A stretch of 64,000 bases of DNA, taken from NCBI RefSeq assembly GCF_001645105.1, contig NZ_LKEG01000044.1, forward strand, positions 134,596-198,595. The letters are read 5' to 3'. Below, piece after piece: positions 44,769 to 52,207 of this stretch. Source of the stretch: Pseudomonas marginalis (GTDB lineage: Bacteria > Pseudomonadota > Gammaproteobacteria > Pseudomonadales > Pseudomonadaceae). Every line of letters starts with the position of its first letter. The first letter of the stretch is position 1. The position numbers were made by a program, and so were the translations under genes. The notes under the pieces are model-generated. The model saw only the letters and a list, made by a program, of their open reading frames with translations. It did not search any database and was not told the DNA's origin.

Positions 44769-46700
44769 CTAAACCTGCACCCTCCAGGCCTTTGCCATCT
44801 CCACGGTGGTTGAGCGGCGCGCCTTGTCCCAGGGCTTGTTACGCGCTTTGTAGTGACCACTGATGGTGTCGAGTACCTGGTTGAATTCGCTGGGGGTAGT
44901 AGCCCGAGCCAGGTCCTGAGCCGCACGGTGCAACAGTTCAACGTTAGACTTGGGCTGGCCTGGCCGAAACAACGAGGGGTAGATCACTTCCCGTGTGAAG
45001 TTTTCAGCTTTCATCGAAATATCGCGCACTTTCATTTCGGTCACTGCACCGCCGATGACTTTGGACAGAGGCATTGCATCACTTTCGATCTGTTTGGCCG
45101 CCACTTGCAGCAATTGCTGAAAGTTGCGCTGACTTGCAACATTGAGGCTGCGCCCCAACCAGTCGATATGCTCTGGCCGTCGGGCAAGGGCATCCAAGTC
45201 ACGCAGGGCCGATGAAATGTTCGGCGTGAACACCAGGGAGCCCTGTGACTGATTGGCCTGGGTGATCGCACCATCCAGGTTTCGCAACGCCTGTTGCGCG
45301 TTTTTCCGAAACATCAGCACATCCGCGACCGCCGGGTCGCTTTGCAGCGTGGGTTGCACGCTGGCGAGCATTTCATCATCCATGGCCAGCACGGCTTCAT
45401 TCAGTGATTGGAACGAATGATGCTCAAGTGCCTTGGTCCGTCGCTCCAAATGCGTCTCCACCGCTTGTCGCGCTTTCGTCTGCAGAAGTTGCTTCTGCTC
45501 ATCCTGCATAGTGGAGTTGACCGTGCCATTGAGCAGACCCGTAAAGTCGCCTTTTTCGGTCTTCAGGGGCAGTGTCACAATCTGATCGGCGAACGCTTCG
45601 AGCCTTTTATCCTGAAACGCTCCAGCGGCCGAATGCTCAACGCCCACGAGATGGTCGGCCAGACTGCTGAAAAAACTGCCACTGCGAGCGGATGCATCAG
45701 AAGAGCTGGACTCAAATTTAACGATCAGCGATTCAAGCTTGTTCAGCGGACTATCGGAACATGGCCGCGCCACAACACCTGGCGCCGGAGTGTTGAGCAG
45801 CAACCCACCATCCTTGAATGCGGTTTTTTCAGCTGATGCCTGGAAGGCATGACCTTGTTCCACCGGTTTTTTGAACACCACCGGTAACGAACCCGAAATA
45901 TGCGCGGCCCGGGCAATATCCATCGCTGGAGTCAGGCTGGCATTGAACATCACTAATTGCGGGCGGCCATCAAACATGCCGCTACCGGTGATACTGAGTT
46001 GCTTGATCGCAGGAATATGCCGGCTCAACACCTCGAGATCACCAAACGTGGGTGCGCCACCCGCATTCAGCTTGTCAGTAATACTCATGACTTCGGTCGG
46101 CCTGGTTTCTCGAGGGCTTTGCGCGATATGACCAAGAATCGACGCGCGCGACTCGTTGCGGATCAGTTCCTCAAGGGGAAGGGCTTCAGTCTGCAGGCGC
46201 GGCGCCAAGGTCATCAACAAACGGGAAATAGTGCCGACACCACCGGGCAAACGCCCCGCACATTTGCCAAGTGTCGTACAGGCATCCTGCATCCAGGCCG
46301 TCACGGCGTCCTGGCTGTTCAGTAGGCTTGGTAAATCGATGCTGTCCGACAACCGGTCAAATGCCGCAGCGCCCATTCCGCTGGCAATCAACGCCGCCGA
46401 AATCGCACCGGCGGATGAGCCGGATATCGACTGAATACCGTTCAGCTTCCGGGCGTCCTCAAGCGCCTGCACCACCCCCGAAAAAGCGACGCCCTTGGCC
46501 CCTCCACCGCTCAACACCAGGCTCGTGACGGGCGGCGCCGATAAAATCACCTCTACCCGCCCCTTACTATCGCGTAGAAGCGTCACATTGCGCTCGCCCA
46601 CGCCCTCCACCAGCGCCGTCTTCACAGGGTGCTGGGTCGGGGAATGAGCCTTATCACTCCATGCGGGTTGATTCCGGGCGATCGAGTTAATCACTTTCAT
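44769..46700 (-). CDS. exoU: ExoU-like patatin phospholipase effector
   Basis: This 643-residue protein follows P. aeruginosa ExoU (687 residues) across nearly its whole length. It has the oxyanion loop LSGGGAKG (63-70), the nucleophile S96 in GSSAG, and the dyad aspartate D297 in KDGG. Long stretches match ExoU, such as ITG.(A/G)MF.GRPQLV.FNAS, AAHISGS, and the membrane-binding C-terminus EVI(Y/F)PSL(F/Y)RPGQP.SNV with STTVEMAKAWR. ExoU is injected into host cells by a type III system and destroys membranes once activated by ubiquitin. The N-terminus before the oxyanion loop is about 45 residues shorter than in ExoU, where the secretion signal and SpcU-binding segment lie. No chaperone or secretion gene is near. 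Several lines are below 50% G+C. Confidence 0.93.
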   Translation of the reverse strand: MKVINSIARNQPAWSDKAHSPTQHPVKTALVEGVGERNVTLLRDSKGRVEVILSAPPVTSLVLSGGGAKGVAFSGVVQALEDARKLNGIQSISGSSAGAISAALIASGMGAAAFDRLSDSIDLPSLLNSQDAVTAWMQDACTTLGKCAGRLPGGVGTISRLLMTLAPRLQTEALPLEELIRNESRASILGHIAQSPRETRPTEVMSITDKLNAGGAPTFGDLEVLSRHIPAIKQLSITGSGMFDGRPQLVMFNASLTPAMDIARAAHISGSLPVVFKKPVEQGHAFQASAEKTAFKDGGLLLNTPAPGVVARPCSDSPLNKLESLIVKFESSSSDASARSGSFFSSLADHLVGVEHSAAGAFQDKRLEAFADQIVTLPLKTEKGDFTGLLNGTVNSTMQDEQKQLLQTKARQAVETHLERRTKALEHHSFQSLNEAVLAMDDEMLASVQPTLQSDPAVADVLMFRKNAQQALRNLDGAITQANQSQGSLVFTPNISSALRDLDALARRPEHIDWLGRSLNVASQRNFQQLLQVAAKQIESDAMPLSKVIGGAVTEMKVRDISMKAENFTREVIYPSLFRPGQPKSNVELLHRAAQDLARATTPSEFNQVLDTISGHYKARNKPWDKARRSTTVEMAKAWRVQV

Positions 46701-46764
46701 ACGCAGGCTCTCTACAGGGTGTGGTCCTGAGTGATGAGAGAGCCTGGCAGAGATCCATGCGGAA

Positions 46765-46784
46765 TGATTTGGTAAAGCAAATCA
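46765..46784. promoter_or_regulatory. 7-6-7 inverted repeat upstream of exoU homologue
   Basis: TGATTTG, six bases, CAAATCA form an inverted repeat between the thioesterase stop and the exoU-like start, about 65 bases before the latter. It could be an operator or a weak terminator; it lacks a T-run. Confidence 0.35.
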
Positions 46785-46797
46785 CGCCGAGGGTTTG

Positions 46798-47202
46798 TTA
46801 CTCAGGAAGACTGTCGTCCTTGAACTGGTCCTTCACGTACCGGATCTCGGTGCGGCCATGAGGCGCTGGCAGGCCATCTTCACCGAGGTTGACGAAGACC
46901 ATTTTCTCTACCGTGAGGATGCTCTTACGCGTGATCTTGTTGCGTACTTCACAGGTCAGGGTGATGGAGGTGCGGCCGAACTCGGTGGCGGTGATGCCCA
47001 GCTCGATGATGTCGCCCTGGCGCGAGGCGCTGACGAAGTTGATTTCGGAGATGTACTTGGTGACCACCCGCTGGTTGCCCAGTTGGACGATGGCATAGAT
47101 CGCCGCTTCTTCATCGATCCAGCGCAACAGGCTGCCGCCGAACAGGGTGCCGTTGGGGTTGAGGTCTTCGGGTTTTACCCATTTGCGGGTGTGGAAGTTC
47201 AT
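46798..47202 (-). CDS. YciA-type acyl-CoA thioesterase
   Basis: This 134-residue hotdog-fold protein reads MNFHTRKWVKPEDLNPNGTLFGG and RWIDEEAAIYA, the substrate- and catalytic-loop pattern of YciA/BACH acyl-CoA thioesterases, with the aspartate in WIDE. These hydrolyse acyl-CoA to free acid in the cytoplasm. GGAG lies seven bases before ATG 47202; the longer open frame to 47304 lacks support. It is divergent from ahcY and is followed 97 bases later by the exoU-like gene on the same strand. Confidence 0.88.
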   Translation of the reverse strand: MNFHTRKWVKPEDLNPNGTLFGGSLLRWIDEEAAIYAIVQLGNQRVVTKYISEINFVSASRQGDIIELGITATEFGRTSITLTCEVRNKITRKSILTVEKMVFVNLGEDGLPAPHGRTEIRYVKDQFKDDSLPE

Positions 47203-47321
47203 GGTCACTCCAAAGCGTGTTGCGAAATGATGGGCAACATCATGGCAGAGCCCGGCCCCAAGCTCTATGAGCCATTGCCTATCACGCCCATGCGCGATCT
47301 TCATGTTGCCGACAGAAAGGC

Positions 47322-47350
47322 TTGGGAAGTCTGGCGCACACGGCTATAAT
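47322..47350 (+). promoter_or_regulatory. Sigma-70 promoter of ahcY
   Basis: TTGGGA at 47322-47327 and a perfect TATAAT at 47345-47350 are separated by 17 bases. The transcript would start near 47357 and carry the SAH riboswitch in its leader of about 170 bases. Confidence 0.85.
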
Positions 47351-47397
47351 CGCCCCCGCTTCAAAACGGTCATCTTCAGTTGATACCGTTCTCCCGC

Positions 47398-47475
47398 CAC
47401 CTGTCCGAGGGGCGCTGCAGCAGGTTCAACCTGTCAGGCTCGGATGGGGCGTTGTCCGGCCTGGTCCACCTGGCC
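47398..47475 (+). ncRNA. S-adenosylhomocysteine (SAH) riboswitch in the ahcY leader
   Basis: The leader contains TCCGAGGGGCGCTGCAGC (from 47404) and TCAGGCTCGGA (47434-47444). TCCGAG and CTCGGA pair as the basal stem, CAGGTTCAACCTG forms the inner hairpin, and the conserved GAGG.GCGCUGC core matches the SAH riboswitch. Downstream pairing CCGGCCTGGTCCACCTGGCC completes the usual later part. These riboswitches bind SAH and raise expression of SAH hydrolase and partners, here ahcY and probably metF. The outer limits are approximate. Confidence 0.93.
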
Positions 47476-47528
47476 TGATACTAAACGCACAACGGCGCCC
47501 ATTCGCACACTACGAATGGAGGCTCTTC

Positions 47529-48938
47529 ATGAGCGCAGTAAACACGCCTGCAGATTTCAACGACTACAAAGTCGCCGACATGTCCCTCGCCGCCTGGGGC
47601 CGTCGTGAAACCTTTATCGCCGAATCCGAAATGCCTGCCCTGATGGGCCTGCGCCGCAAGTATGCCGCTGAGCAACCGCTCAAGGGTGCGAAGATCCTCG
47701 GCTGCATCCACATGACCATCCAGACCGCCGTGCTGATCGAAACCCTGGTTGCCCTGGGTGCCGAAGTACGTTGGTCGTCCTGCAACATTTTCTCGACTCA
47801 AGACCAGGCCGCTGCCGCCATCGCTGCCGCCGGTATCCCGGTATTCGCCTGGAAAGGCGAGACCGAAGAAGAGTACGAGTGGTGCCTGGAGCAAACCATC
47901 CTGAAAGATGGCGCGCCTTGGGATGCCAACATGATCCTCGACGACGGCGGCGACCTGACCGAGCTGCTGCACAAGAAGTACCCAGCAATCCTGGACCGCG
48001 TCCACGGCGTGACCGAAGAAACCACCACGGGCGTACACCGCCTGTTGGACATGCTGGCCAAGGGCGAGCTGAAAATCCCGGCCATCAACGTCAACGACTC
48101 GGTGACCAAGAGCAAGAACGACAACAAGTACGGCTGCCGTCATAGCCTGAACGATGCCATCAAGCGCGGCACCGACCACCTGCTGTCGGGCAAGCAAGCC
48201 CTGGTGATCGGCTACGGTGACGTGGGCAAGGGCTCGTCCCAGTCCCTGCGTCAGGAAGGCATGATCGTCAAGGTCTCCGAAGTCGACCCGATCTGCGCCA
48301 TGCAAGCCTGCATGGACGGCTTCGAAGTGGTTTCGCCGTTCATCGATGGCGTCAATGACGGCACCGAAGCGAGCATCGACAAGGCCCTGCTTGGCAAGAT
48401 CGACCTGATCGTGACCACCACCGGTAACGTGAATGTTTGCGACGCGAACATGCTCAAAGCCTTGAAGAAGCGTGCTGTTGTCTGCAACATCGGTCACTTC
48501 GACAACGAAATCGACACCGCTTTCATGCGCAAGAACTGGGCATGGGAAGAAGTGAAGCCACAGGTACACAAGGTTCACCGTACCGGTGCTGGCGCGTTCG
48601 ACGCCCAGAACGACGACTACCTGATCCTGCTGGCTGAAGGCCGCCTGGTTAACCTGGGCAACGCCACCGGCCACCCAAGCCGCATCATGGACGGTTCGTT
48701 CGCCAACCAGGTCCTGGCCCAGATCTTCCTGTTCGGCCAGAAGTACGCCGACCTGTCGCCCGCCCAGAAAGCCGAGCGCCTGACCGTGGAAGTATTGCCG
48801 AAGAAACTCGACGAAGAAGTGGCCCTGGAAATGGTCCGCGGCTTCGGCGGCGTGGTGACTCAACTGACCAAGACCCAGGCCGACTACATCGGCGTGACCG
48901 TTGAAGGTCCGTTCAAGCCGCACGCTTACCGTTACTGA
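47529..48938 (+). CDS. ahcY: Adenosylhomocysteinase (SAH hydrolase)
   Basis: This 469-residue NAD-dependent enzyme splits S-adenosylhomocysteine into adenosine and homocysteine, relieving inhibition of methyltransferases. Family segments include WSSCNIFSTQDQAAAAIA, the NAD motif LVIGYGDVGKGSSQSLR and GHFDNEID, and the C-terminus KPHAYRY. GGAGG lies nine bases before ATG 47529. The frame is open back through the riboswitch to 47322, but that part is untranslated leader. It is followed by metF after a REP pair. Confidence 0.97.
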   Translation: MSAVNTPADFNDYKVADMSLAAWGRRETFIAESEMPALMGLRRKYAAEQPLKGAKILGCIHMTIQTAVLIETLVALGAEVRWSSCNIFSTQDQAAAAIAAAGIPVFAWKGETEEEYEWCLEQTILKDGAPWDANMILDDGGDLTELLHKKYPAILDRVHGVTEETTTGVHRLLDMLAKGELKIPAINVNDSVTKSKNDNKYGCRHSLNDAIKRGTDHLLSGKQALVIGYGDVGKGSSQSLRQEGMIVKVSEVDPICAMQACMDGFEVVSPFIDGVNDGTEASIDKALLGKIDLIVTTTGNVNVCDANMLKALKKRAVVCNIGHFDNEIDTAFMRKNWAWEEVKPQVHKVHRTGAGAFDAQNDDYLILLAEGRLVNLGNATGHPSRIMDGSFANQVLAQIFLFGQKYADLSPAQKAERLTVEVLPKKLDEEVALEMVRGFGGVVTQLTKTQADYIGVTVEGPFKPHAYRY

Positions 48939-48971
48939 GTAACAGCCCCCTGCTTTGCTGGGGCGGGCTTG

Positions 48972-49065
48972 TTGTGGCGAGGGAGCTTGCTCCCGCTGGG
49001 CTGCGAAGCGGCCCCAAGATTTTGGGAGCGCTTCGCACTCCAGCGGGAGCAAGCTCCCTCGCCAC
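48972..49065. repeat. REP pair between ahcY and metF
   Basis: TTGTGGCGAGGGAGCTTGCTCCCGCTGG is mirrored by CCAGCGGGAGCAAGCTCCCTCGCCACA, with an inner CCCAAGATTTTGGG hairpin. It is the GAGGGAGCTTGCTCCC variant of the second repeat family. Confidence 0.9.
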
Positions 49066-49124
49066 ATCAAGCTCGCTCCTACAGGGGGGCACCGTCGGCA
49101 TTCTGAGTTTCAAAGGGTATTACC

Positions 49125-49970
49125 ATGTCCCAAGACCGTCGCTACAGCTTCGAATTCTTCCCGACCAAGACCGATGCTGGGCATGAAAAACTGATGGCGA
49201 CTGCCAAGCAGTTGGCCAGCTACAACCCCGACTTCTTCTCCTGCACCTACGGCGCCGGCGGTTCGACCCGTGATCGCACGATCAACACCGTGCTGCAGCT
49301 GGAAAGTGAAGTCAAAGTTCCCGCCGCTCCGCACTTGTCGTGCGTGGGCGACAGCAAAGCCGACCTGCGCAGCCTGCTGACCCAATACAAGGCAGCCGGC
49401 ATCAAGCGCATCGTCGCCCTGCGCGGCGACCTGCCGTCCGGCATGGGCATGGCCAGCGGTGAGCTGCGCTACGCCAATGACCTGGTGAGCTTTATCCGTG
49501 AAGAAAGCGGCGACCACTTCCACATCGAAGTGGCGGCGTACCCGGAGATGCACCCCCAGGCCCGCAACTTCGAAAACGACCTGCAGAACTTCGTGCGCAA
49601 GGCCAACGCTGGCGCCGACAGCGCGATCACTCAATACTTCTTCAACGCCGACAGCTACTTCTACTTCGTCGAGCGTGTACGGGCCATGGGGGTGAACATC
49701 CCGATCGTGCCGGGCATCATGCCGATCACCAACTACAGCAAGCTGGCACGCTTTTCCGACGCCTGCGGGGCCGAAATCCCACGCTGGGTGCGCAAACAAC
49801 TGGAAGCCTATGGCGACGACGTCAAGAGCATCCAGGCGTTCGGCGAACAGGTCATCAGCACAATGTGTGAAGAATTGTTGCAAGGTGGCGCGCCAGGCCT
49901 GCACTTCTATACCCTGAACCAGGCTGAACCCAGCCTTGCCATCTGGAACAACCTCAAGCTGCCACGCTGA
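49125..49970 (+). CDS. metF: Methylenetetrahydrofolate reductase
   Basis: This 281-residue FAD enzyme reduces 5,10-methylene-THF to 5-methyl-THF, the methyl donor for methionine synthesis. Family marks are FEFFPTKTDAGHEKL, TYGAGGSTRDRT, LRGDLP, and VPGIMPITNYSKLARFS. The length matches bacterial MetF. It follows ahcY by 186 bases across a REP pair and ends with a terminator hairpin; the SAH riboswitch may influence it by read-through. Confidence 0.96.
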   Translation: MSQDRRYSFEFFPTKTDAGHEKLMATAKQLASYNPDFFSCTYGAGGSTRDRTINTVLQLESEVKVPAAPHLSCVGDSKADLRSLLTQYKAAGIKRIVALRGDLPSGMGMASGELRYANDLVSFIREESGDHFHIEVAAYPEMHPQARNFENDLQNFVRKANAGADSAITQYFFNADSYFYFVERVRAMGVNIPIVPGIMPITNYSKLARFSDACGAEIPRWVRKQLEAYGDDVKSIQAFGEQVISTMCEELLQGGAPGLHFYTLNQAEPSLAIWNNLKLPR

Positions 49971-49988
49971 AGCTTGTCCGGCTGTGCC

Positions 49989-50014
49989 AAGGCCCTCGTC
50001 TCGACGAGGGCCTT
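49989..50014 (+). terminator. Terminator hairpin after metF
   Basis: AAGGCCCTCGT, four-base loop, ACGAGGGCCTT is a perfect 11-bp stem followed by TGTCGTTTT, beginning 18 bases after the metF stop. Confidence 0.85.
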
Positions 50015-50048
50015 TGTCGTTTTACATGCCCACGGAACCCAGCAGTCC

Positions 50049-51131
50049 ATGAATACAGTGTCCACGACTTCCCGCCCGCAACTGGTCTACCTGGTCTTCG
50101 GCTCCGAGACCTACCACCAGGAAGCGGTGTTCAGCATCGCCAGCGCGCTGGCCTTCCTGAACGACACCCCGGACGCCGCCGTGGATATCCAGGTATTCAG
50201 CGATAACCCCGAGCCCTATCGCCTTTTGCCGGTGCGCGTGCGCCCGCTGGACGAAGCCACTCGCAAACGCTGGAGCGAGCCACACGGCTATCACTTCCGC
50301 ACCAAACATGTGGTGCTGCGCCAAGTGCTGGCAGAGTCGCCGGTGGCCATGCTGATCGACACCGACACGTTCTTCCATCATTCACCGATGGACCTGTTCG
50401 AGCGCGTGCAACCCGGCACCCTGCTGTGCAACGCCTTCTACACCAAGTACGGCGACAACCCCGAAAGTATTCTGTACACCGCGCTGCGCCAGCGCCTGCT
50501 GGACATGGGCGTCGCCGACGATGACATGATGACCCTCAATTCCGGGGTCATGGGCCTGACGCAACAGGACGCGCACATCCTCGACCGCTCCATCGCGTTG
50601 ATGGACGAACTGTTTCCCTATGCCGAGGGCGCCTACACCCTCGAAGAGTTCTGCCTGTCGATTGCCGCTTATCGCAGCGTCAACGTGCGCGAGTGCCCCG
50701 ACCTGATCCATCATTACTGGAGTCGCAAGCAACTGTTTCGCGCCAAGGTCAAGGCCTGGATCGCCAAGCATGCGGCCGCCCCTACCAGCGCATTGGCACT
50801 GGCCGACACCCGCCAGGTCTCCTCGCACCTGCCGCGCCCTCCCCGCCCGCAGCGCTTGCTCTACAAGCTGATCACCCTGCTGTTACCCAAGCACCAGCAG
50901 CAGTTCATCCGCGAAATCCTCTACGGCTGCTACGAGCACGAGAACGAATTCGATCAGGCGTGTGGCCCGGTTTGGTGGGACAAAGCCCGACAAAACCAAG
51001 AGGAACGTCAAAAGCGCCCGCTTGACGCGCATCAGTTGGAACACTGGTTCGCCAACCCCGTGGTACGCCTGATTCTCGGCGAGCGGCGCACCGCGATCTA
51101 CGAACACTTGATGACCTCACCCGCCAAATAG
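50049..51131 (+). CDS. GT-A-fold glycosyltransferase-like protein, substrate unknown
   Basis: This 360-residue protein has an N-terminal nucleotide-sugar-transferase-like half: QLVYLVFGSETYHQEAVFSI, then a DxD metal motif in MLIDTDTFF (D104, D106), and TLNSGVMGL later, the pattern of GT-A glycosyltransferases. The C-terminal third is basic with QRLLYKLITLLLPKHQQQF. There is no signal peptide. I do not recognise a named family; a role in cell-surface glycan synthesis is possible. ATG 50049 lies 34 bases after the metF terminator. The next gene, a periplasmic binding protein, starts 63 bases on. Confidence 0.72.
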   Translation: MNTVSTTSRPQLVYLVFGSETYHQEAVFSIASALAFLNDTPDAAVDIQVFSDNPEPYRLLPVRVRPLDEATRKRWSEPHGYHFRTKHVVLRQVLAESPVAMLIDTDTFFHHSPMDLFERVQPGTLLCNAFYTKYGDNPESILYTALRQRLLDMGVADDDMMTLNSGVMGLTQQDAHILDRSIALMDELFPYAEGAYTLEEFCLSIAAYRSVNVRECPDLIHHYWSRKQLFRAKVKAWIAKHAAAPTSALALADTRQVSSHLPRPPRPQRLLYKLITLLLPKHQQQFIREILYGCYEHENEFDQACGPVWWDKARQNQEERQKRPLDAHQLEHWFANPVVRLILGERRTAIYEHLMTSPAK

Positions 51132-51194
51132 CCCCGCCCGCGGATGCGCGTGCCAGAGCTTCTCTTTAAGGCAGGAGCGTCGTAACCTCAGGGC

Positions 51195-51986
51195 ATGCCT
51201 GTCATTCTGAAGTTGCTGACTGCTGCCCTCTTTACTTGCCTGAGCCTGGCGGCTTATGGCGAGAAATTGCGCATTGTCACCGAGCCATGGGCGCCTTATG
51301 TGTACGACGACAACGGCACGATGCGCGGGCTGGACTACGAAACCACGGTGATCGTGTTCCAGCGCCTGGGTATTGAGGTGCAATGGCAATTCCTGCCTTG
51401 GAAGCGCTGCCTGGCCATGCTCGACCAAGGCCAGGCCGACGGGGCGCTGGACATTTTCCACAGCCACGAGCGCGACGCCGTGCTTCTATACCCCAGCGAA
51501 CCGCTGTCGGAAGTGAATTTCGTGCTCTTCTATGCCAATGATCGCCCCCACCCTGTCCAGGGCCTCGAAGACCTGCGCGACCTGACCGTCGGCACGTCGC
51601 CGGGTTACTTGTACGGCGCAGCATTCAGCGACTCCACCCTGTTCAACCGCGAAGCGGCCCCCAGCCATGAGGCCAACTTCGGCAAATTAATGTTGGGACG
51701 CATCGATTTGGTGATCACCGACCGCCGGGTAGGCCAGCATGTGATCAAGGCACTGGGCCTGGAGGGCAAGGTCAGTCAGGCGCCGGCTGTGGTCAGCCAC
51801 CAGCCGCAGTTCCTTGCGGTGCGCCGTGGCGCGGGCATGGATCTGCTGGTACAACGCTTTGCCGCCGAGCTCAAACGCTTCAAACAAGAACCTGCGTACA
51901 CCGCTTTGAGCATCAAATATGGTGGAATCCAAGCAATTACGGGGGTTGGACACACCGTTGAGCAGCAGGAAAGCAGCGTACCGTGA
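51195..51986 (+). CDS. Periplasmic solute-binding protein, SBP_bac_3 type, substrate unknown
   Basis: This 263-residue protein has a signal peptide (to about residue 22) and a family-3 binding domain starting KLRIVTEPWAPYVYDDNG, with RLGIEVQWQFLPWKRCLAML and the late ITDRRVGQHVIKAL. It belongs to the same broad class as the 22157-22894 protein. No transporter membrane or ATPase gene is adjacent, so its partner is elsewhere or it works as a sensor. The ribosome binding site before ATG 51195 is weak. Confidence 0.8.
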   Translation: MPVILKLLTAALFTCLSLAAYGEKLRIVTEPWAPYVYDDNGTMRGLDYETTVIVFQRLGIEVQWQFLPWKRCLAMLDQGQADGALDIFHSHERDAVLLYPSEPLSEVNFVLFYANDRPHPVQGLEDLRDLTVGTSPGYLYGAAFSDSTLFNREAAPSHEANFGKLMLGRIDLVITDRRVGQHVIKALGLEGKVSQAPAVVSHQPQFLAVRRGAGMDLLVQRFAAELKRFKQEPAYTALSIKYGGIQAITGVGHTVEQQESSVP

Positions 51987-51992
51987 TTGCTC

Positions 51993-52001
51993 TGTTATAC
52001 T
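51993..52001 (+). promoter_or_regulatory. Extended -10 promoter candidate for rhlE
   Basis: TGTTATACT at 51993-52001 fits an extended -10 (TG, one base, TATACT). No good -35 is visible. Use of this site would give rhlE a leader of about 200 bases, a long untranslated region often seen before RNA helicase genes under post-transcriptional control. Confidence 0.4.
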
Positions 52002-52207
52002 CCGGCCTTTCCGCCAGGCTCACGCCCGGCCGCTGAGGTCTTGAAAAAGGCACCCAACCCCGCTACAGCGCAGCTTTCAGCCCGCGCGAGCCGGTGGAGT
52101 GCCCGCCAGACGCAGCAGGACCGGACGGGGTTGCGCTCCCCTAAGCGCCATTCACGCCCGGCAAGATTATCCCTTTGGGCCAAGCCCTAACTAAAACAGG
52201 ATTACTC

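Noticed and set aside
46701..46797. hrp box or ExsA-type box upstream of the exoU homologue
   Set aside because: I looked for GGAACC with a CCAC partner and for A-rich ExsA boxes on the reverse strand and found neither.
47322..47528. N-terminal extension of AhcY
   Set aside because: It would translate the SAH riboswitch; the ATG at 47529 has GGAGG upstream and gives the family N-terminus.
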